Below are positions 1-4,830 of a stretch of 5,491 bases of DNA, piece after piece. Where the stretch lies: NCBI GenBank assembly GCA_937894565.1, contig CALBHK010000149.1, forward strand, positions 1 to 5,491, read 5' to 3'. Both the position numbers and the translations under genes were made by a program. The notes below the pieces were generated by a model. It searched no databases and had not been told where the DNA came from. It saw only the letters and a list, made by a program, of their open reading frames with translations. Source of the DNA: an uncultured Chlamydiae bacterium (GTDB lineage: Bacteria > Chlamydiota > Chlamydiia > Chlamydiales > CALBHK01). Within the stretch, counting starts at the first letter, position 1. Each line of letters starts with the position of its first letter.

Positions 1-61
1 ATAAATTAGCAAATGAAGATGGGGTTAAGTCTATAAAAGGCTGAAAAGCCGTAGTTGCCAT
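1..61 (-). CDS. Possible partial CDS, 5' end only, runs off the left edge
   Basis: Sixteen bases after the stop of the exporter gene an ATG (59-61) opens a frame of 20 codons that stays open to the window edge. It begins MATTAFQPFIDLTPSSFANL. If real it is the next gene of the exporter unit, perhaps translated by coupling, since I see no Shine-Dalgarno sequence before it. The product is not recognisable from so few residues. An equally short alternative exists on the plus strand: a frame open from the edge that ends with TGA at 42-44 and would be the tail of a convergent gene. Both are too short to decide, so confidence is low. Confidence 0.3.
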   Translation of the reverse strand, partial: MATTAFQPFIDLTPSSFANL

Positions 62-77
62 ATCGTGATAATAAGTT

Positions 78-1379
78 TTATTCATTTTGCGCCGAAAAAA
101 GAGGTTGTGTTTGTTTTAATTTTTTTAAGGAGGATCCCAATATCCCTGTAAGTAGGATACAAAACCCTGCTATTAAAAAAACCAATTGATATTCGTTATC
201 CACAAATGCAGGTTTGGAAGAAACTGAAAGCTTGTTCATCAAGGGTCCTGCTAACAAAGTGCCTATCGGGGCTATCAAAGAAGAGACCATGCGCCGGATA
301 CCAAAAATAGAGCCTTGTAAATGCAAAGGAGAACAGGTTTGCCAAAACGCATTATTTGTAGCATTAATAATAGATAAAAAAGCAAGAGTGGCTGCATAAC
401 CAATTGTCCAAAAAACAGGTGAAAATCCCACACCAATTAAAAGCGGTCCACACACACCCATTAACATAATTGATCTCATCATTAATGTAATTTGAGAGTT
501 GGATTTCAAAAAACATCCCGCTAGAAAAACAGTTAGAAGTTGTATTCCATTTCCGATTGAATTAATGCTTCCCAACAACTGCGTATTATTCTCAGAAATA
601 GATAAGACCATAGGTGTGAAGAGAACAAAACTAAAGCTGAAAAAAAAGTTTACCAAACCAAATATTCCCATCAAATAGGCAAGCTGTCCATTTTTTCTAA
701 TAAATAAAGCTCCCTCTATTAAACTGTTCTTAATATCGCCAAAAATAGCCTGAATATTTTTGTAACACCTATTTTCCGCAACAACATCTACTTTCATTAA
801 AAACATCAATGAGATTACAAATAACAACATATCAATCAAAACAACAAAGAAAAAATCAAACGCAAAAATTAAGCTTCCAGATAATACAGGGCATATTAAA
901 AGAGCTGAAGATTCAGCAGCGATCATCAAGCTATTAACTTGAAGCAGTCGATTTTTTTCAACTATTCGAGGAACCAGGGCAAGAGTTCCTATATGAATTA
1001 AATTGCCACACACGCCAAAAGAGAACATCAAAAAGCAGATAAAGAAAACGCTCTTGTCTATCATACCTGAGCTCAATAAAGCCAAAAGAAAACAAACTGT
1101 AAGTGATAATAGCCCGCTCAATAGTAATATTTTCTTTTTATTAAAACAATCAATAAGCCCTCCAAAAATGGGGCTCAAAATGCGAGGCAAAAGGCCGCTA
1201 AACACATAAAGGGAAAAGGAAACCAGATTTTCTTCCTGTTGAAATAGCCAAATCGGAAGCGCAAAACGAGTGAGCTCGCTTCCGAAAAGGCTTAACAATT
1301 GAAATATCCAAAGAAAAAATAGATTTTTATTTGAAAAGGTTCCAGTCATGATATTGCGAAAATAATTCATTAGTTTCAC
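78..1379 (-). CDS. Major facilitator superfamily exporter, DHA3/MFS_3 type
   Basis: A polytopic inner-membrane protein of 433 residues, the normal length for a 12-helix MFS carrier, probably driving proton-coupled export of a small molecule. Hydrophobic helices are seen around residues 20-46, 53-75, 84-102, 110-136, 150-172, 176-196, 233-260, 268-290, 298-317, 321-340, 360-380 and 397-415. Between helices 2 and 3 lies an MFS motif A-like loop, GGLIDCFNKKK (73-83), with the conserved Asp and basic cluster. A second conserved block is FWQTCSPLHLQGSIFGIRRM (345-364), a pattern I associate with MFS_3/DHA3 carriers of the EntS or macrolide-efflux kind that export siderophores, peptides or antibiotics. 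The start is uncertain: GTG at 1379, ATG at 1370 (M4) and ATG at 1349 (M11) are possible, none with a good ribosome-binding site, which suggests coupling to the microprotein gene 51 nt upstream. The substrate cannot be read from sequence. Confidence 0.9.
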   Translation of the reverse strand: MKLMNYFRNIMTGTFSNKNLFFLWIFQLLSLFGSELTRFALPIWLFQQEENLVSFSLYVFSGLLPRILSPIFGGLIDCFNKKKILLLSGLLSLTVCFLLALLSSGMIDKSVFFICFLMFSFGVCGNLIHIGTLALVPRIVEKNRLLQVNSLMIAAESSALLICPVLSGSLIFAFDFFFVVLIDMLLFVISLMFLMKVDVVAENRCYKNIQAIFGDIKNSLIEGALFIRKNGQLAYLMGIFGLVNFFFSFSFVLFTPMVLSISENNTQLLGSINSIGNGIQLLTVFLAGCFLKSNSQITLMMRSIMLMGVCGPLLIGVGFSPVFWTIGYAATLAFLSIINATNNAFWQTCSPLHLQGSIFGIRRMVSSLIAPIGTLLAGPLMNKLSVSSKPAFVDNEYQLVFLIAGFCILLTGILGSSLKKLKQTQPLFSAQNE

Positions 1380-1430
1380 TGAGAACCAACTTTCAAACGC
1401 ACTTTTTTTAAAGACGAAGTCATTGATGAT

Positions 1431-1544
1431 TTAGTCTATAAAAACAGTAGGCTGGTTGGGACGGGAATCTGCTGTTTCGTAGTAGTCCAGATTCTTCACT
1501 TCTTCCATGTTTTCTTGCATTTGATCTATTGTTTGATTGCTCAT
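1431..1544 (-). CDS. 37-residue acidic microprotein ahead of the MFS exporter
   Basis: An ATG at 1544 preceded by a strong GGAGG (1549-1553, 4-nt spacing) opens a frame of 37 codons ending in TAA at 1431. This is by far the best ribosome-binding site on the left half of the window. The product is strongly acidic (8 Asp/Glu against 2 Lys/Arg). The N-terminal half looks like an amphipathic helix, with I6, M9, M13, V16 and L19 at 3-4 residue spacing, followed by YY (21-22) and a flexible tail ADSRPNQPTVFID. There is no signal peptide, membrane segment or cysteine. The helix-plus-short-tail layout and the adjacent exporter would fit a leader-core precursor of a ribosomal peptide product. A regulatory leader peptide for the exporter, or a small independent protein, are alternatives. 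I do not recognise the family. Confidence 0.6.
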   Translation of the reverse strand: MSNQTIDQMQENMEEVKNLDYYETADSRPNQPTVFID

Positions 1545-1581
1545 ACATCCTCCATTTTTAATTAAATTTGCTTGTTGATAA

Positions 1582-1609
1582 GGAATCGAAGAGCAAGTTT
1601 TCGATTTCC
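1582..1609. promoter_or_regulatory. Inverted repeat GGAATCGAA / TTCGATTTCC, possible operator
   Basis: AATCGAA (1584-1590) and TTCGATT (1600-1606) form a perfect 7-bp inverted repeat with a 9-nt spacer, extended by GGA/TCC with one bulged base. A further AATCGA follows at 1614-1619. It sits about 40-65 nt upstream of the microprotein start, where an operator or 5'-leader hairpin for that unit would lie. I could not find a convincing promoter beside it. Confidence 0.35.
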
Positions 1610-1704
1610 ATAAATCGATGGTGATTCTAAGAAAAATTACATTTTAACTCAATAGTTTTTTGGAATTTTTTGGAATTTACAATCTGTAGTATCGATATTT
1701 TTTT

Positions 1705-1734
1705 TTGCACATCGGCATCATATGATGATATAAT
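1705..1734 (+). promoter_or_regulatory. Candidate promoter with a palindrome in its spacer
   Basis: A consensus -10 box TATAAT (1729-1734) lies 18 bp after TTGCAC (1705-1710), a weak -35 match. The spacer contains the perfect 12-bp palindrome CATCATATGATG (1716-1727). It points toward the ATPase operon and would give a leader of about 140 nt. A dyad between -35 and -10 is a classic repressor position, but AT-rich DNA produces TATAAT easily. Confidence 0.4.
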
Positions 1735-1814
1735 AATATACGAAGAAAAAAGAAGAGAAGAATAAATAAAAAAGACCTCCATCTCAGAATAGAGCAAAAA
1801 AACGATAAAATCTA

Positions 1815-1842
1815 TATACTTTTTGCAGAAAATATGCAAAAA
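1815..1842 (+). promoter_or_regulatory. TATACT box overlapping inverted repeat TTTTTGCA / TGCAAAAA
   Basis: TTTTTGCA (1820-1827) and TGCAAAAA (1835-1842) form a perfect 8-bp inverted repeat with a 7-nt spacer, 36 nt before the ATPase start codon. A -10-like TATACT (1815-1820) overlaps its left edge, with no good -35 partner. It could be an operator, or a hairpin in the leader of transcripts begun upstream. The T- and A-rich arms make the RNA hairpin weak, so DNA binding is the more likely role. Confidence 0.35.
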
Positions 1843-1878
1843 TAAAAGAAACACAAGAAACATATAGGAGAAGACCCC

Positions 1879-3102
1879 TTGATATTGCAATTTTCAGTCA
1901 AAAACTTTCGTTCTTTTGAGAAAGAAGGAGTCTTGGATCTGTCTGCAGGCAAAGGGTCAGAGCTGCGCGATTCAAACACATTTGAATTTTCTAAAAATCA
2001 ACATCTTGTCCGTTCTGCTGTGATTTATGGTCCTAATGCTGGTGGAAAAAGCAACTTGATCAAGGCTGTTTATTTTTTGCAGCAATTTGTGCTTGCATCC
2101 TCTACAGCATACCAAGAAAAGCAAAAAATCCCTCTACAGCCATTTAAACTCAATGCGAAATCTCAAAATGAACCGAGTGAGTTTTCTATCGACTTTGTTT
2201 GTAATGATGTTCGCTTCACTTATCACGTCGCTCTCACCGAAGATCAGATCATAAGTGAAGAGCTTTATGCCTACCCCAAAAACTATCGTCAAACGTGGTT
2301 TACCAGAAAATGGAATCCCTCTTCAAAAGCATATGACTGGTATCAAGGGCCAAGCTTTAAAGGAGAACACAAAGTCTGGGAGCAAATGACACGTGCAAAC
2401 GCTCTCTATCTTTCCACAGCCGTACAATTCAATAGCGAACAGCTAAAACCCATTTTTCTTTGGTTTAGAGATCAACTTGTCATTTTGCTCAAAAATGGTC
2501 CTTTACAAGAGGTTAATTTTAATCTTGATCTTACTATTCAATTTCTAAAAGATCCGAACACAGCCCCTTTGATTCATAAATTCATGGAATGTGCAGATGT
2601 TGGGATCGAAATCTATCACCTAATTGAAAAAGGAGAAACACCTATAAAAACGATAGCTGTAGGAACGCAGCATAAAATGAACGATATTGACCAAAGAGTG
2701 CTTTTTGACTTATTGATGGACGAATCTGAAGGAACACAAAGGCTTTTTTGGCAAGCAGGAGGATGGTTAAAGTCTCTACGTGAGGGCCTGGTGCTTTTTG
2801 TGGATGAACTTGACCTTCACTTACATCCTAATATCGTCCGGTATTTGATAGAGCTTTTTCATAGTCCAAAAACTAATAAGAAGAATGCTCAACTTATTTT
2901 CACCACTCATGATACTTCCTTGCTGGACAGTAATTTATTTAGAAGGGATCAAGTTTGGTTTGTGCAAAAAGATGAACAACAAGGATCACGTCTCTATTCC
3001 CTTTTAGATTTTAAGCCGCGCAAAGGCGAAGCCATCGGCAAAGGTTATCTACAAGGCCGCTATGGGGCTCTTCCATTCATAGGGAAATTTCGTTTCTCAT
3101 GA
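1879..3102 (+). CDS. rloA: AAA15-family ATPase, RloA/AbiLi-like defence subunit
   Basis: A 407-residue cytoplasmic ABC-like ATPase of the COG1106/AAA_21 group, which includes RloA and the AbiLi half of the AbiL abortive-infection system. The N-terminal strand ILQFSVKNFRSF (2-13) is typical of the family. Walker A is GPNAGGKSN (51-59), a signature-like SEGTQRLF lies at 283-290, Walker B and D-loop are LVLFVDELDLHLHP (304-317, D309/E310), and the switch histidine is H344 in FTTHD. The C-terminal block GYLQGRYGALPF (389-400) is also characteristic. All ATPase residues are present, so it should be active. The start is TTG, with AGGAG 8 nt upstream (1866-1870); no ATG or GTG lies near, and the conserved N-terminus begins exactly here. 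Its stop overlaps the rloB-like start (ATGA), implying coupled translation and a stoichiometric complex. In such systems the ATPase is thought to sense or gate and the Toprim partner to be the effector; that role is inferred here. Confidence 0.88.
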   Translation: MILQFSVKNFRSFEKEGVLDLSAGKGSELRDSNTFEFSKNQHLVRSAVIYGPNAGGKSNLIKAVYFLQQFVLASSTAYQEKQKIPLQPFKLNAKSQNEPSEFSIDFVCNDVRFTYHVALTEDQIISEELYAYPKNYRQTWFTRKWNPSSKAYDWYQGPSFKGEHKVWEQMTRANALYLSTAVQFNSEQLKPIFLWFRDQLVILLKNGPLQEVNFNLDLTIQFLKDPNTAPLIHKFMECADVGIEIYHLIEKGETPIKTIAVGTQHKMNDIDQRVLFDLLMDESEGTQRLFWQAGGWLKSLREGLVLFVDELDLHLHPNIVRYLIELFHSPKTNKKNAQLIFTTHDTSLLDSNLFRRDQVWFVQKDEQQGSRLYSLLDFKPRKGEAIGKGYLQGRYGALPFIGKFRFS

Positions 3103-3719
3103 CAAAAAGAATCTCCATACGTTCCTATAGAAAGCCAGATAGCCTATATTCCCCTCTTGACTTGGTTGTATGTGAAGGAGAAACAGAAGTGGATTATCTT
3201 TCTGAGCTTGCAAGAAGTTTACACATTCATGCCCATATATGCAAAGGGGATGGAACTGACCCAAAAAGCATTGTGAATACCGCAAAACGCAAATCTAAAG
3301 AGGATGGAGTAAAATATGACAAAATATTTTGTGTATTTGATCGAGATAATGACCCTTCAGCATTTTTAGAGGCTATCGAAATATGTAAATCTAGAAAATT
3401 CATTCCGATCGTATCTAATCCTTGTTTTGAACTGTGGCCTTATCTCCACTTTCAAATGCGTGAATCTGGTTTTGGAAACCCTCAACAAATGATAAAGGCA
3501 TTGAAAAAATTGCCAGGATTTGAAAATTACGACAAAGATGGCGTGGAAATCTTTAACGCTACCATTCATTTGATTGATAAAGCCTGCAAACATGCTTCCT
3601 CATTGGTCTCCAAACAACACGATGACCATAAAGAAGATCCCTTTACGAACATTCATATACTGATCAAAAGATTCCAGGATCTTAAAGAAGATCAAAATTA
3701 TTTTGGAAAACGTGGGTGA
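3099..3719 (+). CDS. rloB: RloB-like Toprim-type protein, AbiLii-like
   Basis: A 206-residue protein that matches the RloB family in length and motifs. The Toprim-like core shows VVCEGETEVDYL (23-34, with the conserved first Glu at E26), VFDRDN (79-84, D81 and D83 as the metal-binding pair) and SNPCFELWPYLHF (106-118), the hallmark RloB block. A late conserved segment HKEDPFTNIHILI lies at 177-189. Toprim folds of this kind bind Mg2+ and act as nucleases in OLD-family and PARIS systems; nuclease activity here is inferred. The start ATG overlaps the ATPase stop by 4 nt, and its own stop overlaps the next gene's GTG by 4 nt. RloA-RloB adjacency is the recognised pattern of restriction-linked and abortive-infection loci, so I call this an AbiL/RloAB-type anti-phage pair. 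No restriction-modification genes are in the window. Confidence 0.88.
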   Translation: MTKRISIRSYRKPDSLYSPLDLVVCEGETEVDYLSELARSLHIHAHICKGDGTDPKSIVNTAKRKSKEDGVKYDKIFCVFDRDNDPSAFLEAIEICKSRKFIPIVSNPCFELWPYLHFQMRESGFGNPQQMIKALKKLPGFENYDKDGVEIFNATIHLIDKACKHASSLVSKQHDDHKEDPFTNIHILIKRFQDLKEDQNYFGKRG

Positions 3720-4198
3720 ACACAATGAAAATCCGAAGCATGAAAAAACAAGATCTTTTAGATGTCTCTAAGGTGCATAAAGAGGTATTTTCAAGACAAT
3801 TGCATTCAGAACAATGGATCACATGCAATTTCAATGCCTATCCAAGAATCAGGTATTTTATTGCCGAGAATAACGAAACCATCTTAGGCTATATCCAATG
3901 GATAGAAAAAAGCGGTTTTCGAAAAGAAGTTGTTCTGGAGTTGGAACAAATTGCGGTTCTTCCCTCACAACAAAAGCGCGGAATTGGAACGTTATTAATT
4001 TCTGAATCTTTAAAAATGATCAAAGAAGAATTGAAACAAAGAGATGCAATCATAAAGCATGTTTTGGTATCAACCAGAACCGATAATGAAGCTCAAAAAT
4101 TATACAAAAAAGTTTTAAACGCCCAACCTGAATGCGTGATCTCTAATTTATTTTCCGCAGATGAAGTAGTCATGATTGCTCGAAACCTATTATTATAG
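3716..4198 (+). CDS. GNAT-family N-acetyltransferase, third gene of the rloAB operon
   Basis: A 160-residue single-domain Gcn5-related acetyltransferase that would transfer an acetyl group from acetyl-CoA to an unknown amine. Motif A is LEQIAVLPSQQKRGIGTLLI (76-95) with the acetyl-CoA pyrophosphate loop Q86-K-R-G-I-G91. Motif B is VSTRTDNEAQKLYKKV (118-133) with the usual catalytic-position Tyr at Y130. Two starts are possible: GTG at 3716, overlapping the rloB stop as GTGA, or ATG at 3725, preceded by GGGTGA that can pair with 16S rRNA. The ATG gives the usual GNAT opening MKIRSM and is preferred by me; either way the gene is coupled to rloB. There is no adjacent DUF1778-type antitoxin, so a classic GNAT toxin-antitoxin pair is not supported. 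It may be an accessory defence part or a passenger. Confidence 0.85.
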   Translation: MNTMKIRSMKKQDLLDVSKVHKEVFSRQLHSEQWITCNFNAYPRIRYFIAENNETILGYIQWIEKSGFRKEVVLELEQIAVLPSQQKRGIGTLLISESLKMIKEELKQRDAIIKHVLVSTRTDNEAQKLYKKVLNAQPECVISNLFSADEVVMIARNLLL

Positions 4199-4223
4199 TC
4201 GATTACAAAATCCAACAAAAGAT

Positions 4224-4430
4224 CTAGGCTTTCTTGACAAAGCAGGTTTTCAGCACGATCGTATTTCTGCCTTTACCACACTCAATCTCTTCTTCATTAT
4301 CTGTTAGGCGAATCTCTTTATAAAGCGTGCCTCTTTTGATCGTCATCGAAGCGCCCTTCACCTTCAGATCCTTAACAACCGTCACGCTGTCTCCATCATT
4401 AAGAGCAGCTCCATTACTATCTTTGACCAT
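4224..4430 (-). CDS. phnA: PhnA/YjdM C-terminal-domain protein
   Basis: A 68-residue protein matching the C-terminal domain of PhnA/YjdM: DSNGAALNDGDSVTVVKDLK (4-23), VKGASMTIKRGT (24-35), the IRLTD strand (40-44) and the terminal FVKKA. Enterobacterial PhnA is about 110 residues with an N-terminal zinc-ribbon; that part is missing here, with no CxxC pair upstream, and short versions of this type are known. It was named for alkylphosphonate use, but the role is not established and no phosphonate genes are nearby. Translation is well supported by AGGAGGT ending 4 nt before the ATG. It converges on the acetyltransferase gene with a 25-nt gap and no visible terminator. Only 32 nt separate it from the tRNA-Leu end, so it is likely transcribed with the tRNA. 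Confidence 0.85.
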   Translation of the reverse strand: MVKDSNGAALNDGDSVTVVKDLKVKGASMTIKRGTLYKEIRLTDNEEEIECGKGRNTIVLKTCFVKKA

Positions 4431-4462
4431 GAATACCTCCTAACCTAATTGAAAAAAGAAGA

Positions 4463-4545
4463 TGCCGAAGGCCGGACTTGAACCGGCACCTTGTTGCCAA
4501 GAGTAGATTTTGAGTCTACCGCGTCTACCATTCCACCACTTCGGC
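4463..4545 (-). tRNA. trnL-CAA: tRNA-Leu (anticodon CAA)
   Basis: A class II tRNA of 83 nt. The acceptor stem pairs GCCGAAG (4539-4545) with CTTCGGC (4464-4470), with discriminator A at 4463. The D arm starts TGGTGGAATGGTAGACGC, the anticodon stem is GTAGA/TCTAC with loop CTCAAAA, and the anticodon CAA (4510-4512) reads UUG. A long variable arm (CTTGGCAACAAG) and T arm GCCGG-TTCAAGT-CCGGC complete the fold. The long variable arm and A discriminator fit leucine. CCA is not encoded (the bases after the discriminator are TCT), so the end is added by CCA transferase. Confidence 0.96.
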
Positions 4546-4558
4546 GGGGAAGACCGTT

Positions 4559-4564
4559 ATTTTA
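4559..4564 (-). promoter_or_regulatory. Candidate -10 box of the tRNA-Leu/phnA transcript
   Basis: TAAAAT read on the minus strand lies 13 nt before the mature tRNA 5' end, the right distance for a short leader removed by RNase P. A TTGTGG 20 bp further upstream is a poorly spaced -35 match. The placement is better evidence than the sequence. Confidence 0.35.
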
Positions 4565-4631
4565 GTCCATTTGCTAAATAAATGCCACAAAAAATCATAT
4601 AGTTACTCACCTTACGCACAAAACGCCAAAA

Positions 4632-4792
4632 AAGAAGAATGACAGGATGAGCAGGATAATTGTACTTCATAAGGTTATCCCCTCTTTTTTCTAAATAAAG
4701 AAGGTTTAAATTTTATACTTTTTCTCATCTAGTATAATTATCCTGCCCATCCTGCCGCCAAAGGCGATCCTGCCCATCCTGTCACTCTTCTT
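4632..4792. repeat. 161-bp inverted-repeat element built from ATCCTG/CAGGAT units
   Basis: The left arm (4632-4666) is AAGAAGAATGACAGGATGAG followed by CAGGATAATTGTACT. The right arm (4731-4792) is its reverse complement with three single-base differences over 35 positions, plus a 27-bp insertion. The insertion is a second copy of ATCCTGCCCATCCTG (4740-4754 and 4767-4781), separated by a small CGCC-AAA-GGCG hairpin (4756-4766). The 64-nt centre is AT-rich and has no ORF. It looks like a MITE-like or REP-like intergenic element. There is no transposase, and I could not recognise target-site duplications. Short GGATGAGCAGGAT-type repeats recur in intergenic DNA of several bacteria. Confidence 0.8.
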
Positions 4793-4830
4793 TCCTCTGT
4801 CTTGTGAGTTGATTAAATGTGTATGAATAG

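Larger units (their letters stand above)
1545..1878. other. Divergent intergenic regulatory region
   Basis: This 334-nt stretch lies between the minus-strand microprotein/exporter unit and the plus-strand ATPase operon. It is very AT-rich and holds no gene I accept. It contains the microprotein ribosome-binding site (1549-1553), an ATCGAA inverted repeat (1584-1606), a tandem 10-bp repeat TTTTTTGGAA (1656-1675), a palindrome between promoter-like hexamers (1705-1734), a second inverted repeat over a -10-like box (1815-1842) and the ATPase ribosome-binding site (1866-1870). Confidence 0.7.
4546..4830. other. Intergenic region between tRNA-Leu and the unrecognised gene
   Basis: This stretch holds the tRNA leader and candidate -10 box at its left end and the inverted-repeat element (4632-4792) in its middle. 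The remaining bases are AT-rich, and I see no ORF with a ribosome-binding site and no clear T-tailed terminator in either direction. Confidence 0.6.

Noticed and set aside
36..53. Hairpin GGCT-GAAA-AGCC as terminator of the exporter gene
   Set aside because: The stem has only 4 bp and the following T-stretch on the minus strand is short (TTTTAT), too weak to call; it may also lie inside a coding region.
214..399. Plus-strand frames inside the exporter gene (also 1003-1209)
   Set aside because: They lie opposite a clear MFS coding sequence and have no protein-family features of their own.
1627..1890. Minus-strand frame of 87 codons with hydrophobic stretches, resembling a small membrane protein
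   Set aside because: It starts at TTG without a ribosome-binding site, overlaps the start of the ATPase gene, and its Phe/Leu/Ile-rich sequence is what the complement of A-rich intergenic DNA would encode by chance.
3716..4198. GNAT as a toxin of a toxin-antitoxin pair
   Set aside because: There is no small DNA-binding (DUF1778/RHH-type) partner gene next to it; its only coupled neighbour is rloB.
4463..4545. tRNA-Leu as an integration site of a genomic island
   Set aside because: No integrase gene and no direct repeat of the tRNA 3' end are found in the window; the repeat element nearby shares no sequence with the tRNA.
4740..4781. CRISPR-like array from the ATCCTGCCCATCCTG repeats
   Set aside because: There are only two 15-bp copies on one arm with a 12-bp hairpin between them, arms are inverted, and no cas genes are present.
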